DNA from: Delphinapterus leucas
Taxonomy: Eukaryota > Chordata > Mammalia > Artiodactyla > Monodontidae
Reading direction: 5' to 3'
Assembly (NCBI RefSeq): GCF_002288925.2
Contig: NW_022098050.1
Coordinates: 5,285,882-5,349,881, forward strand
DNA length: 64,000 nucleotides
Below are positions 9,965 to 20,569 of this stretch, piece by piece. Positions within the stretch are counted from its first letter, which is position 1; each line of letters starts with the position of its first letter. The notes below the pieces were generated by a model. It saw only the letters and a list, made by a program, of their open reading frames with translations. It had not been told where the DNA came from and searched no databases. The position numbers were made by a program, and so were the translations under genes.

Positions 9965-10744
9965 TAGAAGGAATTATTAACTAGTCACCAAAGAAGCAAA
10001 AAGGGAGCTCTAAGGCATCACGGAGGTTGTAATTTCAGGCAGTAACTACCACTCCTGGGGGGAACAAGGAGAAAGCTGGAACGATTAAAACCTAGAAGCT
10101 TGGAGTGGGGATCACATGGGGCTAAAATTCAGATGCTTGAGGAAAGGGCACCTGCTGGCTGGTGCTGGTGTCTGAGCTCAGAGGAGGCGGCCCATAGAGG
10201 TGGGACCCAGATCCCTGAGGGGGGCATGCTAGCCAGCTGATTTTGATGTCTCTGAGCTCAGAAAGGCAATCTGATGGAGCTTGGACCCAGACCTCTGAGG
10301 AGGGGATGCTGGCTGGTTCTGTGGATGTCAGGCAAACTGCAAACTGGATTCAGCTGCTGCTACAGGAAGAAACTGCTGCTACCGGAGTGAAGAAACATGG
10401 ACGATGCAGCTCACAGGGTCAGGAAGCGAACAGGAAGCCAGCAGATGCCCAAAGGAAGAAAGAAACAATTCCCTTCCTCGTCCTCTAGCTGTGAGTCTTC
10501 CTCTAGCACCTCCTACGGGCAGAGCCTAACAAGGAGCAGCTGGCAATGCAGAAACGTGGTCTGCAGAGCCCCAGCATCATAAAGAAGGGTGGGTTTGGAG
10601 CTGAGACACAATATCTTAATAACTGACACATCTCCAAAAAGTTTGAGGTTGAGTGAGGGTGAGCTAAGCGCCTCCCCATAACCTCACTACCAGTTCACAC
10701 AAAAGCAAGTCTCTGACCAAACATCACACATGGAGACGTTTATT
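9965..10744. other. Unassigned repeat-like block with a tandem duplication
   Basis: It begins with the 52-bp match to 7088-7139. At 10154-10310 there are two diverged tandem units of about 78-80 bp, each holding 'tctgagctcag', 'ggacccaga' and 'catgct/gatgct'; the start of a third follows. The family is not identified and no gene is visible. Confidence 0.45.
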
Positions 10745-11094
10745 TTTTATTTTAAAAATTTATTTGTTTATTTGGCTGCATTGGGTCTTCGTTGCTGCGC
10801 GCAGGCTTTCTCTAGTTGCGGCGAGCGGGGGCTACTCTTTGTTGCAGTGCGCGGGCTTCTCATTGCTGTGGCTTCTCTTCTTGCAGAGCATGGGCTCTAG
10901 CTGTGCGGGCTTTAGTAGCTGTGGCTCACGGGCTCAGTAGTTGTGGCTCATGGGCTCTAGAGCACAGGCTCAGTAGTTGTGGCGCAGGGGCTTAGTTGCT
11001 CCACGGCATGTGGGATCTTCCCGGACCAGGGATCGAACTCCTGTCCCCTGCTTTGGCAGGCAGATTCTTAACCACTGTGCCACCAGGGAAATTC
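10745..11094 (-). mobile_element. CHR SINE, long type
   Basis: A duplication 'ggagacgtttatt' (10732-10744) recurs with one change at 11097-11109. The body has the 'tagttgtggcgcaggggctta' unit and ends 'accagggaaattc', a small change from the usual 'agggaagccc'. Confidence 0.92.
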
Positions 11095-11925
11095 ACGGAA
11101 ACGTTTATTAAACAGGCATTCATTAGCAACCGGGCACAAAAAAGTCCCTGCAACCTATTCTCTAGGCCTGAGAAGCCCCAGCTCTCAGCCTACTCTTTGC
11201 ATGAAAGGTCCATCAGAGGCAGATGCAACATTCCAGAAACATCAGGGACCCAGAAATCCTCCAAAACTAACGGTTGGACCAAGCCTCAGGTGCCGTCTGT
11301 AAGGTGCAGCCTACAGGTCTTCCTAGATTCTGAAAACCTGTTCATGTAAAGGTGGGGGTATCTCAAACATACGTAAGCAAATCCATAGATCCTGAATCCC
11401 TTTAATCTCACCAGCAAGAGCCTATTTCTAACATCCGTCATGCTAATTAACAAGGCACAAGTTTCATCAATGAAAACCTATTTCTGACTTTCACTTTGCT
11501 AATTAGCGAAGCCTCAGGTATTGATGAAGCCCTTGTGATCTTGCATTTGGATATAGCCTTTCTGATGCAAAGCTAGCTGACTAGCTAGAGAGGGGATTTT
11601 CGATGGAGGGCAAATGACTACCTCCAGAATTGAAGTTTTAACTAACACAGACATAGTGTCACATTATTCGGGTGGAAATATTTCAAAAATAAAATGCAGA
11701 CATTATAAAAAGTTCTGTTTATACCAGGCGCCCTCCAGGATTTGGTGGTGGATCAGGCACCGTCCTTGCTCTGAAGGAACTTGTGGCCTGGAGACAAAAG
11801 ATAAAACAGGCAACCGCAGCATGTGTGAAGAGTGCCGATGAGATGCGGGGTCGGCCAGCACGGTCTGGGCACTTTTGTGAAAACATGGGAGGTTCTTCCA
11901 CTCAACTGTCAGCCAACTCGCTGTG
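11095..11925. other. Unassigned, contains a 56-bp tandem duplication
   Basis: Two units at 11417-11473 and 11474-11528 share 'cctatttct', 'gctaatta' and 'tcaatga/ttgatgaa', as seen in LTR U3 regions. A minus-strand 'aataaa' lies at 11103-11108, so an LTR is possible but unproven. 11740-11790 weakly resembles a MIR. Confidence 0.35.
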
Positions 11926-12050
11926 TAGTTTGAGTTACCAGATAAACTACAGGATGCCCAGTTCAATTAGCATTTCAGATCGACAACAAATAATTTTTTA
12001 GTATAAGTACTTGTATTTTATTTGCTAAATCTGGTGAACTGACTTCTAGG
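11926..12050. mobile_element. MITE-like DNA transposon fragment
   Basis: 'ggatgcccagttcaattagcatttcagat', 'caacaaataattttttagtataagta' and 'tttatttgctaaatctgg' occur in the order seen in a palindromic mammalian DNA element. A fuller copy is at 43640-44062. I do not assert a family name. Confidence 0.55.
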
Positions 12051-12312
12051 CAAAGCCAGAAGGAAAGTCAAACGGGGCAGGATTCAGCTTGGTGGGTGTA
12101 GATCAGTCAAGGCGGGAGGGTGAGATAGTTGTAGGCTCTGTGCTGGAGTCATCCATTCCTTCTGCCTGCTCAGACAAGCCCAAGTGTTTTGAAGGTCAGG
12201 GGGTCCACTTCCATGAGCAGTGCTGGTCTCAAGCCACGTGTGGCCTCTCTGAGCTTCCCCTTTTATATATGCTGCAGAGCAAAAACCCCTTCTGCCAGCA
12301 CATTCTTTCTTT
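12051..12312. other. Unassigned
   Basis: No gene or named repeat seen. Ends at the target site of the next SINE. Confidence 0.4.
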
Positions 12313-12520
12313 CTTTTTTTTTTTTTTTTTGCGGTACGCGGGCTTGTCACTGTTGTGGCCTCTCCCGTTGCGGAGCACAGGCTCCGGACGCGCTGGCTCA
12401 GCGGCCATGGCTCACGGGCCCAGCCGCTCCGCGGCATGTGGGATCCTCCCGGACCGGGGCACGAACCCGCGTCCCCCGCATCGGCAGGCGGACTCTCGAC
12501 CACTGCGCCACCAGGGAAGC
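12313..12520 (-). mobile_element. CHR SINE, short GC-rich type
   Basis: A perfect 18-bp target-site duplication 'ccagcacattctttcttt' lies at 12295-12312 and 12521-12538, the longest in this window. The tail is a T-run and the body is close to the other short copies, consistent with a recent insertion. Confidence 0.96.
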
Positions 12521-12744
12521 CCAGCACATTCTTTCTTTAACAGACCCCCAAGTAGCTGATTATGTTTGAGTTTTCATAATGGCAATGCCGTTTTGCTTTC
12601 CTCTTCTAAATAGTTCCCCTGAATGAGATGTGTTTGCTCACAGCCTTCCTTTTCCTTTTTGCACTGATGGCTGATCTCATTTTCCACTTACCCAGGGCTA
12701 CTCAGCTGGGACTTCTCACCTCTGGCTTCAAGGCCTATGCCCCT
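12521..12744. other. Unassigned
   Basis: No gene or named repeat seen. Confidence 0.4.
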
Positions 12745-12842
12745 TTTATTTTTTAATTTTAATTGGAGTATACTTGCTTTACAATGTGTTAGTTTCTGCT
12801 GTACAACGAAGTGAATCAGCTATGTGTATATACATATATCCC
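12745..12842 (-). mobile_element. L1 3' UTR scrap
   Basis: 'ttaattggagtatacttgctttacaatgtgttagtttctgctgtacaac' is the terminal L1 3' UTR seen in the other copies, heavily 5'-truncated to about 100 bp. Confidence 0.75.
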
Positions 12843-12950
12843 CTCCTTGGACCTGCTGTTTGGTTTCAGTCTGTGTCCTGGAAATCGTGATCCTCATCAT
12901 AGTGAAGTAGTTGTTAGGTAAAGTGAAGGACTCTGGGCTTAGAGTCAGAG

Positions 12951-13609
12951 TGAAACCGCACAACAGACTGGGGCTTGAACCCACAGGGTGGGACTCGAAC
13001 GCAGCCGAAACCCAGATTTGGGACTTGAACCCACTGTCTTTTAATTGAAATCGCACACCTGGTCTCAGGACTTAATGAAGTTCAGGTTCTTTATGTCTCG
13101 ATGCAGAAAGAATTCAGTGAGAAACAAAGTGATAGGTAAGAAGTGGATTTATTGAGAGAGATACACATTCCATACACAGAATGCGGTCTCTCTCAAAAGG
13201 CGAGAACGGCCCTGGGAGAAACACACTCCACAGACCGAGTGTGGGCCATCTCGGAAGGCAAGAGACCCTGAAATATGGGGTGGTTAGTTTTTATGGGCTG
13301 GGTAATTTCACAGGCTAATGAGTGGGAGGATTATTCCAACTATTTGGGGGAAGGGGCGGGGATTTCCAGGAATTGGGCTACTGCCCAGTTTTGGGCCTTT
13401 TATGGTCGGCCTCGGAACTGTCATGGCGCCTGTGTGTCATTTAGCATATGCTAATGCATTACAATGAGCGTATAATGAGGCTCAAGGTCCACTGGAAGTC
13501 AGTTCTTCTGCCATCTTGGGCCTAAACAGTTTTAACCAGTTATATCATATCCTCAGTGACCAAGTCATTCTTTTAAAAGTTGTCCCTTGCCCTCTTCCCT
13601 CCTGTTTCA
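12951..13609 (-). mobile_element. ERV solo LTR, family B copy 1
   Basis: TGAAAC at 12951 and GTTTCA ending at 13609 are inverted termini. On the minus strand there is 'cccataaaaacta' (TATA-like) and 'caataaatccact' (polyadenylation signal). A 4-bp 'agag' flanks both sides, compatible with a gammaretrovirus-like duplication. The U5 end (12971-13032) holds three T-arm-like units in reverse orientation. About 560 bp align closely with 35991-36551. No internal region is attached. Confidence 0.85.
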
Positions 13610-14079
13610 AGAGGGCTTGGACCTTATTTAGAAATGGAACCATTAGAGATGGGATCAGCAGCGTGGGGAGGGCTTTGATGCTTAGGATCTACATATGTTC
13701 TGAGACTCACGCAGGTTGATGTAACAGAACCTCTTGATGAACCTGAACTCTGGGCACACAGAGCGACCCATGGCTAGGCCCTGTTAGTGATGTCCCAGCC
13801 CCAGGTGGTGCAGCAATTAAAGGAGCAGCCTTTGGGTCAAAGGCTGGAGACCCTGCTGGTGGGAACTCAGGGCAGGGGTGGCTCCCACCCCACCTTTGCA
13901 AAACCAGCCCCATTAGTCCAGCCCTGTGGCCTGGCCATGCCTGTGCCCATCTGGAAGATTCAAGAGGATGGAGGGCAGGTTCATGACATACCTGAGACAT
14001 CTTAATCCTCAAATCCACCAGGCTGGGGTCAGGAAGTGATGGCAGGGCCGGGGGGCCAGGGGTTAAACGAGCACGGGCT
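13610..14079. other. Unassigned
   Basis: No gene supported. Open frames of 60-100 codons here overlap on both strands and lack recognisable domains. Confidence 0.4.
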
Positions 14080-14290
14080 TTATGGCCAGCCAGGTGGGAA
14101 CTCGAAACTTTTCTTTACTAGCTGTGTTCTAGGGTGACTAGACAATCCCTCTGATTAGCAATTTTCCCACATCAAAATGAGAATGACACTATCCACCTTT
14201 TGGGGTTAAGAACTAAAGATTATATATATATATATATATATGTAAATGTCTAGCGCTGTATCTGGGATACAGTTGTTACTCGCTATGAAA
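14080..14290 (-). mobile_element. MIR SINE with internal TA repeat
   Basis: 'actagctgtgttctaggg...attttcccacatcaaaatgagaatgac' and, after a (TA)n at 14220-14241, 'agcgctgtatctgggatacagttgttact' follow the reverse MIR consensus. Confidence 0.6.
14220..14241. repeat. (TA)n microsatellite
   Basis: About 11 uninterrupted TA units within a MIR. Confidence 0.95.
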
Positions 14291-14299
14291 CAGTGCTGC

Positions 14300-14385
14300 C
14301 AGAGATGGTGGTGATGGATGAGATGGTGGTGGTAGTGGTGGGGACAATAAAGTTGGTAGCGGCAGCAGTGACAGTAATGGCAGCT
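14300..14385. repeat. Imperfect (GGT/GAT)n purine-rich trinucleotide tract
   Basis: 'gatggtggtgatggatgagatggtggtggtagtggtgggg' is a degenerate trinucleotide run with many G pairs. Confidence 0.8.
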
Positions 14386-14457
14386 GTTCACATTACCTTG
14401 ACTAGTCCAAGACATTGAATCCTTGTAACTTATTCAGAGGGACTGGGCCAAGTGTTT

Positions 14458-14708
14458 GTTGGTTTTTTAATTCATTTTATTGACGTATAGTTGATTTATT
14501 ACAGTGTTGTGTTTCTGGTGTACGGCACAGTGATTCAGTCATACATATATACATTCTTTTTTTATATATTCTTTTCCATTCTGGTTTATCGCAGGCTGTG
14601 GAACATAGTTCCCTGTGCTATACAGTAGGACCTTGTTGTTTAGCCGTTCTCTCTATAATAGTTTGCATCTGCTAATCCCAAACTCCCAGTTCCTCCCTCC
14701 CCCCCCCT
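14458..14708 (-). mobile_element. L1 LINE 3' UTR fragment
   Basis: 'tattgacgtatagttgatttattacagtgttgtgtttctggtgtac' and 'agttccctgtgctatacagtaggaccttgttgttta' match the L1 3' UTR of the younger copies. Ends in a C-run at 14697-14707. Confidence 0.85.
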
Positions 14709-14814
14709 TGTGGGCCAAGTGTTTTTGTTATTATTGTTTTAAATGTATCAATTCGTTTTAACTTGCATACCTCACTTTCATTATTTGCCTCTCTCTATGG
14801 TGAATCTTTTTTTT

Positions 14815-15138
14815 CTTTTGTAAATTTATTTATTTATTTTATTTTTGGCCGTGTTGGGTCTTTGTTGCTGCGAGCGGGCTTTCCCTAGTTGTGGCGAGTG
14901 GGCTTCTCATTGCACTGGCTTCTCTTGCGGAGCACGGGCTCTAGGTGCGAAGGCTTCGGTAGTTGTGGCACGAGGGTTCAGTAGTTGTGGCTCACAGGCT
15001 CTAGAGCGCAGGCTCAGTAGTTGTGGCGCACGGGCTTAGTTGCTCTGTGGCATGTGGGATCTTCCTGGACCAGGGCTCGAACCCGTGTCCCCTGCATTGG
15101 CAGGTGGATTCTTAACCACTGTGCCACCAGGGAAGCCC
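14815..15138 (-). mobile_element. CHR SINE, long type
   Basis: TTTA-rich tail, then 'ggccgtgttgggtctttgttgctgcgagcgggctttccctag' and a head ending 'gtgccaccagggaagccc'. A target duplication is not clear because both flanks are T-rich. Confidence 0.92.
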
Positions 15139-15199
15139 TTCATTCTTTTCTTTTAATGTAAATATTTAATTTGTATTTTCTCTTAGAGTATGTATATTG

Positions 15200-16560
15200 C
15201 TTTGGGTATGTGTATGTTTCTTTTACTTTGAAAATCAGCTTCATGGGAGTATAATTTACATGCAAAAAATGTACCCATTTTAGGTGTGCAGTTCTATGAG
15301 TTTTCACAAATGTATATACCCACTTACCCACACTTTAATCAAGATATTGATCATTTCCATCACCACAAAAAGTTCCTTCGTATCCTTTTGCAGTCACTCC
15401 TCTCCCTCAACCCCAGCCTTAAGCAACACGAATCTGATTTTTCTAACTAGATATTAGTTTTACCTGTTCTAGAATTTAATAGACACAGAATCGTATAGCG
15501 TGCACCCTGTTGTGTCTGGCTTTTGTTCAGTGTGTTTTTGAGACTCATGCATGTTATTGCATGTATCAATAGTTTGTTTCTTTATATTGTACGAATATAC
15601 CACAATTTATTCTCCCATTGATATCGTTTAAATTTAGGTATATTTTGCATTATTATATACATCATGTACATTTATGTATATAGTTTAAATTTATGTATAT
15701 TAAATTTACGTTACGTGTCTCCTTCTGTTTCTTAGCTTTTTCACTAAGCATAAGCTTTAAGATTCACCCATGTGGCTGAATGTACATCTGATCCACTGCT
15801 GCTAAGTGCTTCTGTTTATTCCACTGTGGGCAGCCCCCAGGTTTTACCTAACCCCACAGTGATGAGTACCCAGTGTTCCTCTCCACCACAGAAAAACACT
15901 GCATTGAGCATCCTTCTACATATACCCTATGGACCTCTGAGTTGCCATGGGATATATACCAGCAGGGGAATTGCTGGGTCTTTCTCTGTGTGTTTACTTA
16001 TTTGTGTCAGAGGTGCCAGATTATACTCCAGGTGGCTACACCAGTCTGTATTCCTGCCAGCAGGACCAGAAGGCTTTTACAGCTCCACAGCCCCATAACA
16101 CTTGGCATCATGCAGCCAATATTTTGCAATCTAATGTACAAAAAGTGACATCTAATTTTTAAAAATTTTGCATCTCCCTGGCTGCAAATGATTTTGAGCA
16201 CCTCTCCAAGTGGGTTCCTCTTCTCTACACCACCTGTAGGTATTTTTTTGCCCAGTTTTCTATTGAGGGTGCTGTTTTCCTTCTTGTTCATTTGCAGGTA
16301 TTTCTTGTGTAGTTGACATGTGAATCTCTTGTTGCTTTTAGAGATTGCAAACATCTTCTTCCGTTTTTGCTATCTATTCACTTTGTGGTGTCTTTCAATA
16401 AACAGGAACTATTGATTTTGAAACAATCACATTAACTCTTTTGTGTTAAGGTTTGTGCCTTTGAAGTTTTATTTAAGAAGCTTTTCTCTGCCCATAGATC
16501 ATAAATATATTCTTCTACATTTTCTTTTATTAACTTTATGGTTTTAACTTTCACATTTTG
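15200..16560 (-). mobile_element. Ancient L1 (L1M) 3' region
   Basis: 'cttcatgggagtataatttacatgcaaaaaatg', 'ctagaatttaatagacacagaatcg' and 'gtgtctggcttttgttcag' match old L1M 3' UTR sequence. 15730-16560 continues into ORF2-like sequence ('gggatatataccagcaggggaattgctgggtc', 'gattttgagcacctctcc'). It is heavily decayed and is interrupted by the ERV LTR that follows. Confidence 0.75.
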
Positions 16561-17510
16561 GTTCTAAATAGGAAAAACCCTCAGCTTTCCACCTGTGTTG
16601 GGAAAAACCCAGTTCTTCCCAACTGTGTGTGTCTTCCCTGTGAGTCTCCTTTCCTACTCACACAAAACACGTCACTTCTGACACTTCTGGTCACCAAATG
16701 TGTGGAGATTGTTTCCCCATGCCAAGCAATTCTCTGCAACACCATGTGGGTGTCCTACCATTCAACTCAATTCTGACACCATCTACCGGGAAACAGCATC
16801 AGATTCCACGGGTTAAGGGCTCAGTCCCCCGAGACTGCCTGAGTCTCCCTCTCCTGCCCCCCCTTACCTACTTCAGATGCCAGTCAAAAGCCCAGGGTGT
16901 CACCTGTGCTTCTAACCAACCAGATAGATTGGAGCTTCCAATGACCTTCTCCTCAGGTCCCAATAATTTGCTAGAGCGGCTCACCGAACTCAGAGAAACA
17001 TTTTACTTACTAGGTCACCAGTTTATGATAAAAGGCTATAACTCAGGAACAGCCAGATGGAAGAGAGGCATAGGGCAAGGTGTGGGGAAAGGGCACAGAG
17101 CTTCCATGCCCTCTCTGGGCTCACCACTCGCCCCATGTCTCCACGTGTTCACCAACCCGGAAGCTCTCTGAGCCCAATCTTTCTGGGTATTTATGGGGGC
17201 TTCATTACATAGGCAGGAGTGATTAAATCATTGGCCATTGGCAACTGAACTCAATCTCTAGCGCCTCCCCCCACCAGAGGTGGGGGGAGGGGCGCGGTGG
17301 GTCTTAAAGTAGCAATGTTCTAATCACCTGTTCTTTTCTTTTGGCAACCAGCCCCCATCCTTTGGTTACCTAAGGGCTTTTGAAAAGTCACCTCATTAAC
17401 ATCACAAAAGAGAGCTTTATTGTCCTTATCACAGGAAATTCCAAGTGTTTTAGGAGCTGTGAGCCAGAAACTGTGAAGACCAAATATATATGAGAAATAT
17501 ATTTTGATCA
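16561..17510 (-). mobile_element. ERV LTR, family A copy 2, with leader remnant
   Basis: The LTR is 16699-17510 (812 bp, TG..CA), close in length to the 811-bp copy at 53098. On the minus strand the LTR is followed by 'tttggtgaccagaagtgtcagaag', the expected primer-binding side, so 16561-16698 is probably the start of the viral leader. No coding remnant remains. Polyadenylation- and TATA-like motifs read on the minus strand. Confidence 0.75.
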
Positions 17511-17520
17511 TCTGAATGAC

Positions 17521-17646
17521 CAAGTCTTTCTTTCTCTCTCTTTCTTTCCCTTCCGTCCTCCCTTCTTTCCTTCATCTTTCTTTCTTTCTTTTTCTTTCTT
17601 TCTCTCTTTTCTTTCTTCCTTCCTTCCTTCCTTCCTCCCTTCCTCC

Positions 17647-17679
<33 letters not shown>

Positions 17680-17757
17680 CCTCCCTCCTTCTTTTTCTTT
17701 CTCTTTCTTTCTTCCTTCCTTTCTCCCTTTATCTCTTCCTTTCTTTATCATTTTTTT
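17521..17757. repeat. CT/CTTT-rich polypyrimidine tract
   Basis: About 235 bp almost entirely C and T on the plus strand, with (CTTT), (CCTT) and (CT) sub-runs, including (CT)n at about 17657-17678. It yields a spurious Ser/Leu/Phe-rich frame on plus and Lys/Glu/Arg-rich on minus. Confidence 0.97.
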
Positions 17758-17759
17758 AA

Positions 17760-18467
17760 ACATAATTAAGTGACTGTCTCCTTCTCATACTTATTTAAAA
17801 TCCGAGTAGACTCTACCCTGCAATCGCTGTTCTCAGATAGTCATTGTCATTGTTTGTTTATCCTTCCAACACTTATTTCTGAATTTATAAACAAATTTAA
17901 ATATATTCTTTTTTTAAAAATTCAACTTATTTAAACTAAAAAAAAAAGCAAAAACAAGATATACATTTCTTATAAATCACAATATCAAAGGTTCTTAATC
18001 CAAAGGATTGGGATCCAGTTTTAATTTTTCCCTCTTTGGTATACCAGTTGTTTTTCTCATCTCCACACAGGTGATCTCTAAAGCCCTGGCTCTGACATGA
18101 GTAGTTTGAAAAAAGAAATCTCTTATTTAGAATTTGTTTGAACTTTTTCTTAAAGTATGGCGTACATACATAAAAGTTCTCAAATCATAAATGATTTGGT
18201 GAATTTCCAAGTGAAAACACCATGAAACAGACCCTTGCGTGCACTCCAGAAGCCCTCCTATCACTACCTATCATAGATTAGTTTTGCTTTTGTTTTTTGT
18301 TGTTGTTGATTTGCTTCATACAATGGAATCATACTTTATGTTCTCACTTGTGTCTGGCATTTTTCACTCAATATTATGTTTGTAAAATTTATCCATATTT
18401 TTGTGTCTAATTGCAGTTTGTCCATTCTTATTTCAGTACGGCATTCCATTACATAATCATTCCACTG
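17760..18467 (-). mobile_element. Ancient L1 (L1M), part 1 (3' side)
   Basis: 'taaagtatggcgtacatacataaaagttctcaaatcataaatg' and 'gaatttccaagtgaaaacaccatg' are L1M 3' UTR-like. The first 350 bp are less certain. The element continues past each of three later insertions to about 21695. Confidence 0.65.
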
Positions 18468-18818
18468 TTTTTTTTTTAAATTTTTATTTATTTTTTGGCT
18501 GCATTGGGTCTTTGTTGCTGCACACGGGCTTTCTCTAGTTGCGGCGAGCGGGGGCTACTCCTCGTTGCGGTGCGCAGGCTTCTCGTTGCACTGGCTTCTC
18601 TTGTTGCAGAGCACAGACTCTATGCGTGTGGGCTTCAGTGGTTGTGGTGCATGGGCTCAGTAGTTGTAGCTCTCAGGCTCTAGAGCACAGGCTCAGTAGT
18701 TGTGGTGCACGGGCTTAGTTGCTCCACGGCATGTGGGATCTTCCCGGACAAGGGCTGTAACCTGTGTCCCCTGCCTTGACAGGTGGATTCTTAACCACTG
18801 CACCACCAGGGAAGTCCC
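18468..18818 (-). mobile_element. CHR SINE, long type
   Basis: 'cattccactg' is duplicated at 18458-18467 and 18822-18831. The head ends 'caccaccagggaagtccc'. The insertion splits an L1M. Confidence 0.93.
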
Positions 18819-20024
18819 ATTCATTCCACTGTTAATGGGCATTTGGGGAGTTTCCAGTTTTGGGTGATAAGGAATAGTGCTGCTATGAAAATTCTTGTAC
18901 ACATCTTTTGTCGAACTTATGTATACACTTCTACTGGGCCATAGGCTATACATATGTTCAGTTTTGGTATTTTCTGCCAAACAATTTTTCAGAGTGGTTG
19001 TACCAATTTACACTCCGACAGAACGGTTTGAGAGTTCTGGGTGCTCTACATCTTTGTTAATACTTGGTATTTTCCATCTTCTTTTCATTTTAGCCATTCT
19101 GGTGGGAATATACTTGTATCTCATTGTGGTTTTAATTGGCATTTTCCTAATGCCTCATGAAGTTGGATGCCTTTTAAATATTTAATTGCCCCTTGACTAT
19201 CTTCTCTTTTGAAGTGTCTGCTCAAGACTTTTGCCCGTTTCTCTTTTGTGTTGTTTATGTCTTTTTCTTATTAATTTGTGAATGTTCTTTATATAGCCTG
19301 GATATGAATCTTTTTTCTGATATATGTACTGACAATATCTTCTTTCAATCTGTAGGTTGCCTTTTAATTCTTTTAATTTCAAATAGTCCAATAGCCCTTT
19401 TTGTGTTCTGTTAAAGATGTCCTTGCCCACACCAAGTCATGAAGATGTTTTCCTCTAAAAGCTTTATTATTTTATCTTTCATATTTAGATCTGCACTTCT
19501 TCTAAAATTGATTTATATGTATGGTACGGGATAGGGATCCAGATTCTTTTTTTTTCCATTAGGTATAATATTAACCCAGCACCATTTATTTAAAAGGCTA
19601 TCATTTTTTTCCCCCACTGTACACCAGAGTCACACTGTCATAATGATCTGAATGTATGTCTGCTTCCGGGTTTTCTATTCTTTTCCGTTGATCAGTTTAT
19701 CCTTGTGCTAGTACCTCATTGTATTCCCTAGAGAGGGCTTATATATATTCTGATTAAGTTAATTCTTAGACACTTTATAGTTTTGTAGCTATTATAAATG
19801 ATGTTTTGTTTTTATTACATTTTATAGTTCCTAGTTATTTCTGGCAGGTAAAGAACTGTTACTAATTTCTGTAGGTTGATTTTCTAGCTGGAAAACTTAT
19901 GTATGTCTCCTGTTAGAGTTAAGAGTTTGTTGATTGTATTCTCATTTCTAGATAGATGATCATATCACCTGCAAATAGCGGTCTAATCTTTTTTCCTTCC
20001 AAAAATAATACTTCTGTGATGCTT
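18819..20024 (-). mobile_element. Ancient L1 (L1M), part 2 (ORF2 3' portion)
   Basis: 'aatagtgctgctatgaaaattcttgtacac', 'gagtggttgtaccaatttacactccgac', 'gccattctggtgggaatatacttgtatctcattgtgg' and 'acaccaagtcatgaag' follow the reverse-complement ORF2 order. Multiple frameshifts rule out activity. Confidence 0.85.
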
Positions 20025-20425
20025 AATTTTATGTGTCAACTTGCTTAGACTGTGGTGCACAGTTTATTGGTCAAACACCAATGTAGCTGTTACTGTGAAC
20101 GTTCTTTTTTAGATACGATTAACATTGAAATCAGTAGACTTTGAATAAAGTAGGAAGATGTGGGTGAGCTGTATCTAATCAGTGGAAGGCTTTAAGAATA
20201 AAAAGACTGACGTTCCCAAGGAATGGGGAATTCTGCCTGCAAAGTGTCTTTGGACTTGAGCTACAACATAAGCTCTTCCTTGGGTCTCCAGCCTTCCAGC
20301 CTACTCAGCAGATTTCAGCCCTTCCAACCCCCACAACTTCATGAGCCAATTTCTTAAAATAAATCTCCATCTCCCTCTCTCTCATCTATCTATCTACATC
20401 TTATTGGTACCTAGACTAATATAAC
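20025..20425 (+). mobile_element. LTR-like ancient repeat, 'TGTCAACTT' family, copy 1
   Basis: 'cttaattttatgtgtcaacttgcttagactgtgg', 'gattaacattgaaatcagtagactttgaataaag', 'atgagccaatttcttaaaataaatctc' and 'ctagactaatata' occur in the same order as at 41852-42380. The ending resembles MaLR-type LTRs. I recognise the family but do not recall its name. Confidence 0.65.
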
Positions 20426-20569
20426 CTCTTAATAATTTTCATTTTCTAACATTGGTCAGGACTTTCACGCTGTATCGAACAGTAGCAGTGATGAGGACAT
20501 CCTTGTCTTACAGTCTTAAAAGGAATGTGTCTAAAGTTTGTCCGCTGAGTGTATTTGCTGTAGGCTTTT
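20426..20569 (-). mobile_element. Ancient L1 (L1M), part 3
   Basis: 'ttttctaacattggtcaggactttcacg', followed by 'gaggacatccttgtcttacagtcttaaaagga', is ORF2 reverse-complement sequence that continues across the next SINE. Confidence 0.75.

Noticed and set aside
14300..14385. GGT-rich tract as a G-quadruplex
   Set aside because: Mostly G pairs rather than runs of three or more; the spacing does not give a convincing four-run motif.
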